The notes under the pieces were generated by a model. That model saw only the letters and a program-made list of their open reading frames with translations. It was not told the DNA's origin and ran no database searches. Below, in pieces: positions 17,802 through 27,046 of a stretch of 64,000 nt of DNA. The DNA lies in the NCBI RefSeq assembly GCF_042685085.1, contig NZ_JBHUMM010000010.1:302232-366231 (forward strand), written 5' to 3'. Position 1 is the stretch's first letter. Every line of letters begins with the position of its first letter. The translations under genes and the position numbers were made by a program. The stretch comes from Marinicrinis sediminis. Its GTDB lineage: Bacteria; Bacillota; Bacilli; Paenibacillales; KCTC-33676.

Positions 17802-20423
17802 ATGAAACACTCAGTATTTGGAATTGCCATGAAAATGCTTTTTTATAAGAAACAGCGCCTTTTCCTGACTTGTATGGGTATAGCGGTTAGTATCGGTTTA
17901 ATGATCGTAATTACTTCGTTGTATGCTTCAATGGAGCGTTCTGTACAAAAAACAATCGATAAAGAATTCGGTATATTCGATCTGATGGTAGGTTATAGTC
18001 CGTACAATGACAGTGAAAGTAAAAAGCTTCTGACAAAAGATGAGATTGCTCAATTGAGAAATATGGATGGTGTGATTGATTCAGGCATCGCAATTGTATC
18101 CCCAGAGCGTCTAACAAATGAAAATTCTGATACTAAAATGAAGGATGGGATCAACTATTTTGGAGTAGAACCAAATCAGTTAAACCGCACATACTTCGGA
18201 TTTAAAACAAAGATAGAGCCAAACGAGATGGTGATTACCGATAATTTGGCTAAACGCTGGGAAGTAAAGCAGGGCGATGTGAAAGAGTTCTCGATAAATA
18301 ATCATCGCGCTATGAAAATGGTGGTTGCGGAGATTATACCTGATTATACATCCGGTTCAGCCGTAATCATGAATATAGAGGCGGTTCGCCGAGCGTATTC
18401 ATTGGGTGAGGTGGCCAATGCGATTTATTTGGATATCGCAGAAGACATTTCCGAAAAAAGTGTCGAAGAAAAAATACGGTCAGAGATGGATGAGCATCTT
18501 GATATAGCACTGCGGTCAGAAGACAAGACGGTGATGAAGCAACGTACAATGTTTCGATTTATTTCGATCGGATTAGGGAGCCTGTTATTGTTGGTCAGTA
18601 TGTTGTTTATCACGAGCAGCTACAAATTAATCTTACTTGGACGAGTACGGGAATTATCGACATTCAGAATGAACGGAGCAAGCAGACGAGTCATTTATAA
18701 AATGGTCATGCTGGAAGCAGCGGTCATGAATGTAATAGGTGTAGGACTTGGTGTAGGAGTAGGCGTTACATTATGTCATCTCTCAACGATATTTATTGAT
18801 TCAATGATGGGAACTTCAGTGAACAGTGCGGATATAGACTGGCTGACAGTCTCTGTGATTGCTTTACTCAGTTGGTTGCTATTGACGATGTCCTTAATGA
18901 AATTAGCCTACACGGTCGCCTCGGATTCTCCGCTTGTCTCTGTTCGGACGAGTGAGCAAGAGAATTTAAGGAGATATCCTTTTTGGATTGCAGGAGCTCT
19001 GATCGTCAGCGGGTTTGTGTTGTTATGCCTGGCTTGGTTCGACATCATTAGCAGCCAAACACAGTTACTGTTCACATTAGTGGGAGGGCTGCTGGTTGCG
19101 GTCGGGTGTATCCTGAATACAGGATATATGATTCCCTTCATTTCCCACACAACGGGCTGGTTGATTCAGAAATTTGCCGTACCCGAAGCTTACTATGCAA
19201 TCAAGCAATTTATCACATTGCGCAGACAAAACTCTTTTATTGTGATGCTATTGGCCAGTATTGTGACAGCCCTCATTGCGATTCCAACCTTCATAGATAA
19301 TCTCAACCATTCTGGTAAGCAGCAAGTCATCCGCAAGCATATCACCCCAATTGTCATCGAGAAAAAAGTGGATGTGATGTCTTCCAATATATTAGATCAA
19401 GTACGTCAAGTAAAAGGTGTCCGTGAGGCGTTACCGATGGGCACATTTCATGGTGTTCTTTTGGCAGATCTGGATTATACGCAAGCTGACGCGGATTGGT
19501 TGAAGCAAAATGAATATCATCCAGATTATCTGGAGGGTACTTCCCTATATGAAACGTATGAATATGAATGGTTAGGTGTTGCAAAAACGGATTTGAATCT
19601 CATGAAGCAGATGGGATTGCTAGAAGCAATGGATCATGAATTGTCTTCCGGGATTATCATACAATCTGCCTATGCCAATCACATGGGATTATCGTCAACA
19701 GATACTTTGAGTTTGCAGAAAACTAGACTGGGTGAAAAGTTAGAGCAATATGAATTACCAATTAAAGGTGTGACAGAATTATCTATTACAACACAGGAAA
19801 CGCATGCTCTAGTGGATATCAATAACCTGAATGTTTCATGGATTGGAAATGAGGGGAGCGATGAGCAAGCAAGTTTGATTTTACCTAGAACCATTTATGT
19901 GCAAGTGAATGAAGATGCGGATATAGCCACTGTTAGAGAGGCATTGCAACAACGATTTGAAGATGACCCTTTGGTGAAGGTGACGGATGCAGATTCCGAA
20001 TTAGAACGCTTGGCAAATGAGTCAAGGGAACAATATATCATTTTATGGGCTGTAATGTCCGTATTTATTGTCGTGGGCGTCGTGGGAGTAATGAACACGC
20101 TGGGGGCGGCATTTCATACACACCGCAGAGAATATGCGATTTTGCGAGCCATTCGATTGACCGCATCAAAGTTAAGATCAGTGATGATCATACAAGGTCT
20201 GTTATATGCGGTTACGTCCATTGTGATTGGTTTAATTGCAAGCGCATGGATCATAGTCGGTTTATTTAGCGGCGGCAGCGATGAGTTAAAAGATTGGACC
20301 ATCAACGGGTCCACGATTGCACTTCCAGTCTGTATTGTAGGGGCCATTTCATTATTGATTTCCGTCATATACGCGAAACAATTCGGTCAGAAATCAATTA
20401 CCGAGGAACTAACAGTTGAATAA
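17802..20423 (+). CDS. FtsX-type ABC transporter permease
   Basis: Large membrane subunit, 873 residues, of a MacB/FtsX-like ABC exporter or lipoprotein-handling complex. An N-terminal segment (KMLFYKKQRLFLTCMGIAVS) is followed by an extracellular domain, three membrane segments (from about residue 255), a middle pair, a second extracellular domain and three more at the C-terminus (from about 745), so two FtsX units are present. AGGGGG ten bases upstream supports the start. The gene is followed by its ATPase and a lipoprotein. Substrate unknown; such systems often deal with peptides or envelope stress. Confidence 0.88.
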   Translation: MKHSVFGIAMKMLFYKKQRLFLTCMGIAVSIGLMIVITSLYASMERSVQKTIDKEFGIFDLMVGYSPYNDSESKKLLTKDEIAQLRNMDGVIDSGIAIVSPERLTNENSDTKMKDGINYFGVEPNQLNRTYFGFKTKIEPNEMVITDNLAKRWEVKQGDVKEFSINNHRAMKMVVAEIIPDYTSGSAVIMNIEAVRRAYSLGEVANAIYLDIAEDISEKSVEEKIRSEMDEHLDIALRSEDKTVMKQRTMFRFISIGLGSLLLLVSMLFITSSYKLILLGRVRELSTFRMNGASRRVIYKMVMLEAAVMNVIGVGLGVGVGVTLCHLSTIFIDSMMGTSVNSADIDWLTVSVIALLSWLLLTMSLMKLAYTVASDSPLVSVRTSEQENLRRYPFWIAGALIVSGFVLLCLAWFDIISSQTQLLFTLVGGLLVAVGCILNTGYMIPFISHTTGWLIQKFAVPEAYYAIKQFITLRRQNSFIVMLLASIVTALIAIPTFIDNLNHSGKQQVIRKHITPIVIEKKVDVMSSNILDQVRQVKGVREALPMGTFHGVLLADLDYTQADADWLKQNEYHPDYLEGTSLYETYEYEWLGVAKTDLNLMKQMGLLEAMDHELSSGIIIQSAYANHMGLSSTDTLSLQKTRLGEKLEQYELPIKGVTELSITTQETHALVDINNLNVSWIGNEGSDEQASLILPRTIYVQVNEDADIATVREALQQRFEDDPLVKVTDADSELERLANESREQYIILWAVMSVFIVVGVVGVMNTLGAAFHTHRREYAILRAIRLTASKLRSVMIIQGLLYAVTSIVIGLIASAWIIVGLFSGGSDELKDWTINGSTIALPVCIVGAISLLISVIYAKQFGQKSITEELTVE

Positions 20424-20525
20424 CTTGATCATGTCATATACAAGACAGAATACAAAAATACAGCTGCGCACGGTTGTATGCGAACAGCTCATGCTGATAT
20501 AGAAAGTGACGGGGAGGATGTTTTT

Positions 20526-21341
20526 GTGCAAGATTCAAAATCGGTACTGGCTGTGAAGAACCTTTCAAAGATATATGGACAAGAACCAAATTCGGTGGTA
20601 GCGCTTGATCATGTTGACTTGGATTTGGCAGCAGGGGAAATTGTGATGCTGATGGGCCCAAGCGGATCAGGCAAGACAACACTGTTACAGTTATTAGGCG
20701 GACTTGAGCCGCCCACGGAAGGGAAAATAAAAGTGAATAACAGGGAGTGGCAGGAGTTCTTCCGAGAACCTCAGGTCTCCCATTTTCGACGCGATATGAT
20801 TGGATTTGTATTTCAGTTCTTCAATCTGATCAACGCATTGACAGCAGAAGAAAACATTGCATTGCCGCTAATTTTGGCTGGCCAACCCAAGAAAAAAACG
20901 ATGGCGCTCACAGAGGAAATGTTGCAATTAGTCGGATTGTCAGAGCGACGAAAGCATCGTCCAAGTGAGTTATCTGGCGGTCAGCAACAACGGGTTGCGA
21001 TTGCAAGAGCGTTAATTCATCAGCCGGCGATTTTGCTTGCAGATGAGCCGACGGGCAATCTTGATTCCCGCAATTCGATAGAAATTCTAGAGTTATTTCT
21101 GCGCATGCGTGATCAGCTAGGACAGACCATACTCATCGTTACTCATGATCCATATGTGGCAACGTATGGTGATCGGGTGGTCCTGTTTCGAGATGGCAGA
21201 ATTGTGGATGCGTACAATGCTGACAAGATTGTGGGAAAGAATCGAAGTGAGCGTTCCATTTATATTATGGAAAGACTGCAGTCCATCAGTCATGAAACAC
21301 GGAGAAGTGAATCGAAATCATATACGGAAGGTATGAGCTAG
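20526..21341 (+). CDS. ABC transporter ATP-binding protein (MacB/LolD-like)
   Basis: Nucleotide-binding partner of the FtsX-type permease. Walker A GPSGSGKTTL, Q-loop FVFQFFNLI, signature LSGGQQQRVAIARAL, Walker B ILLADEPTGNLD, H-loop IVTHD: the classical MacB/LolD arrangement. Start set at GTG 20526 because GGGGAGG (20511-20517) lies eight bases upstream; an in-frame ATG at 20478 lacks a site. The C-terminal 40 residues (RSERSIYIMERLQ) extend beyond the usual end. Confidence 0.92.
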   Translation: MQDSKSVLAVKNLSKIYGQEPNSVVALDHVDLDLAAGEIVMLMGPSGSGKTTLLQLLGGLEPPTEGKIKVNNREWQEFFREPQVSHFRRDMIGFVFQFFNLINALTAEENIALPLILAGQPKKKTMALTEEMLQLVGLSERRKHRPSELSGGQQQRVAIARALIHQPAILLADEPTGNLDSRNSIEILELFLRMRDQLGQTILIVTHDPYVATYGDRVVLFRDGRIVDAYNADKIVGKNRSERSIYIMERLQSISHETRRSESKSYTEGMS

Positions 21342-22007
21342 ATGAAGAAGCGGAAGGCATTCCGAACGAAAATCACACGATTGTATCCTATATTCACGCT
21401 TACGATCACGGGGTTCATGTTAACCGCCTGCGTATTGGGACAAGAAAATGTCCAGGAACAGGTTCAAACACATATCAGCAAGATGGAAGCATCTATCGAG
21501 AATCCGGTCAATCCGGACACAAGCACGACATCGAATCCGTACGACGATATACAGAATAACGAACATTTTGAAGCCATACTTGAACTGGGTATCCCTGCAT
21601 TACCTGAACTGAAGCAGTCATTGGCACATTCAGATCAAGACGGTTTAGTGGAATATATCTATGCCATCGCTCTCGAGAAGATTTCTAAAACGGAGATGAG
21701 CGAGCAGACTGAATGGCGCACAGGTAAAGAGTTCTACACGATCTATTCAGCCTATCTGAAAGAAATCCCCGATAAGGTAACAAGCATAGCCGCTGAACCC
21801 GTTAGTGATAAAGAAAAAATCGCTCAATTAAAAGCTCTGGGCGTTCCGGCCATTCCGTATATATTCGATGTAATCAATCATGGAAAGCAAGAATTGTCTC
21901 CTGCGCTTCACTATTTAACGGACAATGAGTCCAAAAGTGATATGAGAAAGTGGAGCGTCGAGCATATAGATCAGTTAAATCTGCTTACAGATTTCGTTGA
22001 AGAATAG
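21342..22007 (+). CDS. Lipoprotein of unknown function in the ABC operon
   Basis: 221 residues, starting directly after the ATPase stop codon, so translationally coupled. Signal peptide with lipobox LTAC (Cys about 30) predicts membrane anchoring on the outer face. The mature part is mostly helical with HEAT-like phrases (FEAILELGIPALPELKQSL, LKALGVPAIPYIFDVI), which suggests a protein-binding helical repeat. Probably works with the FtsX-type permease, perhaps as a sensor or substrate-binding part; this is inference from position only. Confidence 0.82.
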   Translation: MKKRKAFRTKITRLYPIFTLTITGFMLTACVLGQENVQEQVQTHISKMEASIENPVNPDTSTTSNPYDDIQNNEHFEAILELGIPALPELKQSLAHSDQDGLVEYIYAIALEKISKTEMSEQTEWRTGKEFYTIYSAYLKEIPDKVTSIAAEPVSDKEKIAQLKALGVPAIPYIFDVINHGKQELSPALHYLTDNESKSDMRKWSVEHIDQLNLLTDFVEE

Positions 22008-22134
22008 AAACGGCTCCCTATCAGTTCAGTATGAGAACAAGAAAGCAGGAAGATTCATTCTATCTGTATTTAATGGGCTGGAAACCTCACGAAGAGGGAA
22101 ACCGAGTCGTCGTCCTCAAGCAATGATCCTATCC

Positions 22135-22197
22135 AATACGTGTCTGCGGTTTACTGCGCCTTAGGGTGCAAGTTACCCAGACACGTATTTTTTTGTT
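22135..22197 (+). terminator. Terminator of the ABC transporter operon
   Basis: Twelve-bp perfect stem (22135-22146 with 22178-22189) followed by a T-run that reaches the stop codon of the convergent DUF3231 gene. Confidence 0.85.
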
Positions 22198-22736
22198 TAT
22201 CGCTTGCCGGGCGGGATATATGCAGGGGGTACTTTCAGCCAGCCCCTTTTCTTCATTTTCATTCGCAGTTTGGTGGCGAACATGGTTTTTTCCGATTGGA
22301 AGCGAGCCCACATCAGACCGAGATCGGTACGGATCGACTGACTAAGGTTTGTGGCACAGGCTACAATGCCGGAAGCCGCTTTGATCGAAACGAGATTCGC
22401 CATCTCATCGTCGGTAGATCTCGCGCCCAGCGGAATGTCCTCGGTACGGCTCATCGGCTTCAGGCTCTCGGTTTGAGACAGTGGAATGCCTTCTTTGAAC
22501 ATGAAGTCTTTTAATATTTTCTTTTGTGACAGAGCAATTTCTTTCGCTTCGAGCAGCAATTCCTTCAGTTCTGCATCCGTGGTCGTATTCAGTGAAATAT
22601 CCAGTGCGGGAATTTCCTCCGCTATCGCGGTATAGTACACCCAGCACCCCATGGCTTCTCCAATATGCAAAGGCTGCTTTTCATCTGCCCATTCATTCTT
22701 TTGCAGGTAATGCATGATCGCTTCCAGCACCTTCAT
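22197..22736 (-). CDS. DUF3231 family protein
   Basis: 179-residue, four-helix, ferritin-like fold expected. It matches DUF3231/YhfN-type proteins of sporeformers: helix EAMGCWVYYTAIAEEIPAL, helix LKELLLEAKEIALSQKKIL, and the characteristic C-terminus KKRGWLKVPPAYIPPGK. Family members are related to the spore coat protein CotF, so a coat or late sporulation role is plausible. AAGGAG ten bases ahead of the ATG fits. Monocistronic by position. Confidence 0.85.
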   Translation of the reverse strand: MKVLEAIMHYLQKNEWADEKQPLHIGEAMGCWVYYTAIAEEIPALDISLNTTTDAELKELLLEAKEIALSQKKILKDFMFKEGIPLSQTESLKPMSRTEDIPLGARSTDDEMANLVSIKAASGIVACATNLSQSIRTDLGLMWARFQSEKTMFATKLRMKMKKRGWLKVPPAYIPPGKR

Positions 22737-22951
22737 TCAACGTCAGCTCCTTTTCCAGTTAGTATGTGTGACAGGGAATGAAATTAGTATGCAGCCGATA
22801 AACACAATGGAAAAAGTTGAAGGAACCCAGCATGGATAAACGTGCTTCCTTTACCTCAATCTATAGCTAGGAAGCTGTCTTCCGACATTTGGTGAACGGA
22901 TGAATTGGTCAACAAATGAAATGATGAATTGAGGAAGGGTGAGGGTGGATC

Positions 22952-24028
22952 ATGAAAAGGAAAGTCTTTTGGAGTTTGGCCGTGGCAACACTTGTGATAC
23001 TGCTGGCTGCCACTGGATGTAACGATCAGGATCATGTACTAAACGAAAAAAATAATGACGCAGAGCGGTTTGAAATGCAAATGAATACAGGTGGCGGACA
23101 GCAGACAACCCAGGCACTGGATGCTGACGTTGCCATTCCGTTTACGTATATCGAAGGGAGTCCCTACGTATCCATTACCCGCTTGCTCGAACTAACCGGC
23201 TTCCATTCGGATTTCGATGTCCAGACCAATGCCTATGGGATTGGAGATCATGATGTCACCTACCAAATCTTCATGAATTCCAATCAGGTGTCGAGAGAAG
23301 ATGCCAAAATGACGCTGGACCGCAATTCCGTTGAAATTGAAGGAACCCCTTATTTACCGGTAGATGGTCTTCAAAAATTGTTCGGGGATCAATTGCACAT
23401 GGACATGCAGGAAAGCCAGGTGGTTCTGCATCGAAACGGGGAAGATCCGTCGATGGAGATGAAGTCTCTGAATGTCAAAATGCTGGAGAGTGATGCGCGG
23501 GATGAAGGTACAGAGCCGTTTTTCCAGGACGATCCGAATGACCCGTTCAAGGATGAAGATGTGATGTCCTTGCTCTCAGACGGGATGAAGCCAGTGAACG
23601 CAAGAACCGCTCAGCCCGTACTGAAAGACATCAATATCAACAAGATGCTGGACAAGGCAGAGGACTTTCTCGGAGTGAAATATGATTTCGGCGCCGATCC
23701 GTATCCGGAATCCGGAACCTTTGACTGCTCATCGTACGTTCGATATATCTATGGCAAATATGGGGTAGACCTGCCGCGTGTGTCACGGAATCAGGCGAAG
23801 AAAGGCGAATATGTGAGCCGGAAAAGTCTTCGAAAAGGCGACCTGATGTTTTTTTATGTGCCAGGACGGTTCAAGACCAATAAGACCGTGGGCCATGTGG
23901 GCATCTACATGGGGGACGGCAAGATGATCCATTCGTCTCCATCGCCGAAGGACGGGGTGCAGGTTACGAGTATTCATAAATCGTATTGGGAGAAGACGTA
24001 TTTAAAATCGAGAAGATTGGTGTACTAG
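22952..24028 (+). CDS. NlpC/P60 cell-wall peptidase lipoprotein with stalk domain
   Basis: Surface lipoprotein, 358 residues, expected to cut peptidoglycan stem peptides. Lipobox ATGC (Cys about 23). Residues 50-165 form a stalk region (IPFTYIEGSPYVSITRLLEL, PYLPVDGLQKLFG). The C-terminal NlpC/P60 domain (about 230-358) has the catalytic Cys in TFDCSSYVRYIYG, the His in VGHVGIYMG, and a polar third residue in MIHSSP. A linker rich in acidic residues joins the two. Gene stands alone with AAGGGTGAGGGTGG upstream; no c-di-AMP (ydaO) riboswitch was recognised in the 215-nt leader. Confidence 0.92.
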   Translation: MKRKVFWSLAVATLVILLAATGCNDQDHVLNEKNNDAERFEMQMNTGGGQQTTQALDADVAIPFTYIEGSPYVSITRLLELTGFHSDFDVQTNAYGIGDHDVTYQIFMNSNQVSREDAKMTLDRNSVEIEGTPYLPVDGLQKLFGDQLHMDMQESQVVLHRNGEDPSMEMKSLNVKMLESDARDEGTEPFFQDDPNDPFKDEDVMSLLSDGMKPVNARTAQPVLKDININKMLDKAEDFLGVKYDFGADPYPESGTFDCSSYVRYIYGKYGVDLPRVSRNQAKKGEYVSRKSLRKGDLMFFYVPGRFKTNKTVGHVGIYMGDGKMIHSSPSPKDGVQVTSIHKSYWEKTYLKSRRLVY

Positions 24029-24069
24029 CATCCGGTGCTGATTGCAGTCAAGTGACATCATTCAAGAAT

Positions 24070-24128
24070 TAAAAAAAGAATCTGCGTGGCCCATGAGAGC
24101 GGTTGGCTTCCATGGGTCATACAGATTC
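24070..24128 (-). terminator. Terminator of the leftward HD-GYP gene
   Basis: Nested stems (outer GAATCTG/CAGATTC, inner GCCCATG/CATGGGT) followed leftward by seven T residues; lies between convergent stops at 24028 and 24199. Confidence 0.75.
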
Positions 24129-24198
24129 CCAAATGATCATATCATCCGATCATCCCGAGAGTGGACAGGATGTGGCCGTCCCTCATATGGGACGGCAC

Positions 24199-25278
24199 TT
24201 ACATAAATATCTGTTTGATCTCCAGTTCCTTTTGTTCTGACAGATCGAGAAAAGCGCCATCCCGCCGGATGACGGGGCGGAAAAAATCCTTCGGGTTGGT
24301 CATGATGATCTCACCGATGGAATCATCACTTAATTTCACTCGCTTATGTATGAAATTCGGCAGCATATGATGAATGAACGTATGTATGACGGTTGGATCG
24401 AGATTGGTAAAGCTGAGCGCATAAAGCTCCTTCAGCACATCGAGCATGTCGCGTTCCTCTTTGTAGGCTCTTTTAGAAATCATGGCACTGTATGTATCTG
24501 CAACCGCCACAATCTTGGCATATGGGTGGATCTGCTCCTCCGTCAATTGCTTCGGATAGCCTGAGCCATCTGACCGTTCATGGTGCTGAAGTGCGACGGT
24601 AGCTTCCGGACAATCGCCCTTCATCTTCTGTATAAGCTCCCATCCGAATATCGTGTGCTGCTTGACCAGTTCACACTCCTCGCCTGTTAATCTTCCCGGT
24701 TTGTTCAAAATATCATCCGAAATCCTGCTCTTGCCCACATCGTGCAGAAAACCGCAGTTGCCGATGAGTTGGGCTTCGGCTTCCTCATATTTTAACCATC
24801 TGGCAATATAATAGGAAATCATCCCAACCTGAATGCAATGCTGATACGTGTAATCGTTTTCACTGTTAAGCAGTAAAAGGAGAGACACACTATCTCTTTG
24901 TTTTTGAATCGATTGGATAAGCGGATCTACTAACTGCTCCAACTGTTGCTCTGTAATGGCGTCTCCACTTCGTATCTGATCAAAAAGATGAACCATACCG
25001 TTTACGGCATTGTCGAAATGCGGGAGAATCTCCGCATTGATTCTTTCGATTGTCGTCTTGTTAGAAGAGGATGGATCGTCAGTTGCAGGGGAAGTGGACA
25101 AATGAGATGAACGTGAACGGGGATAAATGGAAACCTCGTCGATTTGATGTTGCACCAGCTTGGCAATATCCCGTTCGTTCAAAATGGCATGCTTAGATAG
25201 AATATGTACACCGTGAGCGTTGAAGACATCCGAGGTTAGCTGATCACCTTCCCTGAGATCAAAAACGTCAACCTGCAT
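24199..25278 (-). CDS. HD-GYP domain protein, putative c-di-GMP phosphodiesterase
   Basis: 359 residues, no membrane segment. N-terminal 60 residues (VDVFDLREGDQLTSDVFNAH) form the small domain usual in this group, then a linker and the HD-GYP domain: GFLHDVGKSRISDDILNKPG carries the HD pair, and QHHERSDGSGYPKQL carries the GYP motif. All metal-binding His/Asp positions that can be read are present, so c-di-GMP hydrolysis is likely. A C-terminal extension of about 60 residues follows (LPNFIHKRVKLSDDSIGEII). A paralogue lies 1.8 kb away on the other strand. Confidence 0.9.
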   Translation of the reverse strand: MQVDVFDLREGDQLTSDVFNAHGVHILSKHAILNERDIAKLVQHQIDEVSIYPRSRSSHLSTSPATDDPSSSNKTTIERINAEILPHFDNAVNGMVHLFDQIRSGDAITEQQLEQLVDPLIQSIQKQRDSVSLLLLLNSENDYTYQHCIQVGMISYYIARWLKYEEAEAQLIGNCGFLHDVGKSRISDDILNKPGRLTGEECELVKQHTIFGWELIQKMKGDCPEATVALQHHERSDGSGYPKQLTEEQIHPYAKIVAVADTYSAMISKRAYKEERDMLDVLKELYALSFTNLDPTVIHTFIHHMLPNFIHKRVKLSDDSIGEIIMTNPKDFFRPVIRRDGAFLDLSEQKELEIKQIFM

Positions 25279-25499
25279 GATTTCACCTGCTTTGTTTCGA
25301 AGTGTATAAAAAAATTGTCGAAATTATGAGAATTCAATTCCATCATAGCAATAGGTGAATAAATTGGCAATAGGCAACCTGCCTGTTTGTACAATTGTGC
25401 AAGACACGGGTGCATCCCAACGATGAAATGGGCAATAGGGGCATCTTATGGTATGCTTATTGGAAGAAAAAGCTTCGTGCACCAGGAGGAGGCGATACT

Positions 25500-26960
25500 T
25501 TGCGTAGGAAGATCGTACTGCTGCATACGAATGATCTGCACAGTCATCTTGATCAGGCTCCCTATATCCATTCGATCATTGAGCAGCAGAAGAAAGAGCA
25601 TCCCGATGATCTCGTTCTGGTCATCGATTGCGGGGATCATATGGATCGTATGAGACTGGAGACGGAAGCGACGGATGGCATCGTCAATGTCGCACTTATG
25701 AATGCAGCGGGCTATGATTATGCCGTTCCAGGTAACAATGAAGGTCTTACCTTCACAATGGATCAACTGAAAGCCGCAGCTCAAAAAGCGAATTATCGCA
25801 TTTTGGGGGCCAATATGCGCCGTCAGGATGATGAGAACCCGGACTGGTTGCACGGCTACGATGTCGTAGAAGATCAAGGTGTTCGAATCGGTCTGCTCGG
25901 TGTCACGATTGATTTTAATGACTTTTACCGCTTGCTCGGCTGGGAACTGGAGGAGCCTCGGGGTACCGTTAAAAAGTGGTTTACCTCACTGCAAGAGCGG
26001 AGACCGTGCGATATGATGATTGTGATTTCTCATCTGGGGATTGTTCATGATCGACTGCTTGCAGAAGAAGAGCCTGGAATCGATGTCATTCTGGGTGCCC
26101 ATACCCACCATCTGCTGATGCACGGAGAGCAGGTAGGTAAGACATTGCTGGCGGCAACCGGAAAATTTGGAGATTATGTCGGGAAAGTGACCCTGACTTA
26201 TGATATAGATCGAAGAGAGATTGTGAATCGGGAAGCGCTGTGCATTCCCGTCATTGGTTCCGGGTACCAGCCTCATCCGGTATCCAGCCACATTTTGCAG
26301 CACTATCTGCATGAAAGTAAAGGACGGATGAAGGAGCAGGTATCTGAGCTCAAGGAAGAACTAGATATTCACTGGGGCAAGGAGTCCGTGCTTGGAAACT
26401 TGCTGGCCTCCGGCTTGCAGAACTGGACAAAGGCCGACATCGGACTGGTGAACTCCGGACAAATTTTGCACAATTTACCTGCTGGAGGGATTTCCCGGGA
26501 AATGATCCTCGAAATTTGTCCGTCTCCGATCAATCCTTGTTTGATGCAGCTGCGTGGCAAGGACATCCGGGAAGCGTTAGAACAGTCTCTGCAACTGCAA
26601 TACCAGCAAAAGCCGATCCGAGGCTTTGGCTTTCGTGGGGAGATGCTCGGCAATCTCAGTATTTCAGGCATGCGGGTATATGTAGATACACAGGCTCCTG
26701 AAGGCGAGCGTATCCAGCAGCTTGCGGTGGTCAACGACAACGGACAGGAGCTTTCTTGGGATGATGATGCTTGGTATCGTGTCGGTACGATTGACATGTT
26801 TTCATTCGGAATCGGGTATATGTCCATTCAATCTGGAACAGTAGAGCAATTTTTCGTTCCTGAATTTATTCGGGATGTGCTGGTGCGTCAGCTCAATCAA
26901 GCCAGTGAACTGGAAAAGGCAAGACAGCGAAGATGGTGGGATCAGACTTTATCCGGTTAA
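25500..26960 (+). CDS. yunD: Metallophosphatase / 5'-nucleotidase family protein, YunD-like
   Basis: Two-domain metallophosphoesterase of the 5'-nucleotidase family, 486 residues. N-terminal metal site: LLHTNDLHSHLD, VIDCGDHMD, VPGNNEG and VISHLG, GAHTHH. The Asn in GNNE, where most relatives have His, is normal for YunD proteins. C-terminal 5'-nucleotidase domain carries NSGQILHNLPAGGIS and RGFGFRGEM. The start is TTG 25500 (AGGAGGAGG seven bases upstream), followed by LRRKIVLLHTND; no signal peptide, so cytoplasmic. Substrate unknown. Sits between two HD-GYP genes; a link to nucleotide signalling is only a suggestion. Confidence 0.88.
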   Translation: MRRKIVLLHTNDLHSHLDQAPYIHSIIEQQKKEHPDDLVLVIDCGDHMDRMRLETEATDGIVNVALMNAAGYDYAVPGNNEGLTFTMDQLKAAAQKANYRILGANMRRQDDENPDWLHGYDVVEDQGVRIGLLGVTIDFNDFYRLLGWELEEPRGTVKKWFTSLQERRPCDMMIVISHLGIVHDRLLAEEEPGIDVILGAHTHHLLMHGEQVGKTLLAATGKFGDYVGKVTLTYDIDRREIVNREALCIPVIGSGYQPHPVSSHILQHYLHESKGRMKEQVSELKEELDIHWGKESVLGNLLASGLQNWTKADIGLVNSGQILHNLPAGGISREMILEICPSPINPCLMQLRGKDIREALEQSLQLQYQQKPIRGFGFRGEMLGNLSISGMRVYVDTQAPEGERIQQLAVVNDNGQELSWDDDAWYRVGTIDMFSFGIGYMSIQSGTVEQFFVPEFIRDVLVRQLNQASELEKARQRRWWDQTLSG

Positions 26961-27046
26961 TCCAGCAGCTTTCACGGATCATTTTCAATTTCATTTGTCC
27001 GATCGTATGTTGATTTCGAGATGAATCAGGAAAGAAGCGTGAAAAG

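Noticed and set aside
22737..22951. Possible c-di-AMP (ydaO) riboswitch before the NlpC/P60 gene
   Set aside because: Such genes often carry one, but the conserved ydaO segments could not be found in this leader; only a small GGAAG/CTTCC hairpin is visible.
25735..25743. Asn in GNNE of the YunD-like protein as a lost catalytic His
   Set aside because: The GNNEG form is, as far as I recall, usual in YunD relatives; no damage is implied.
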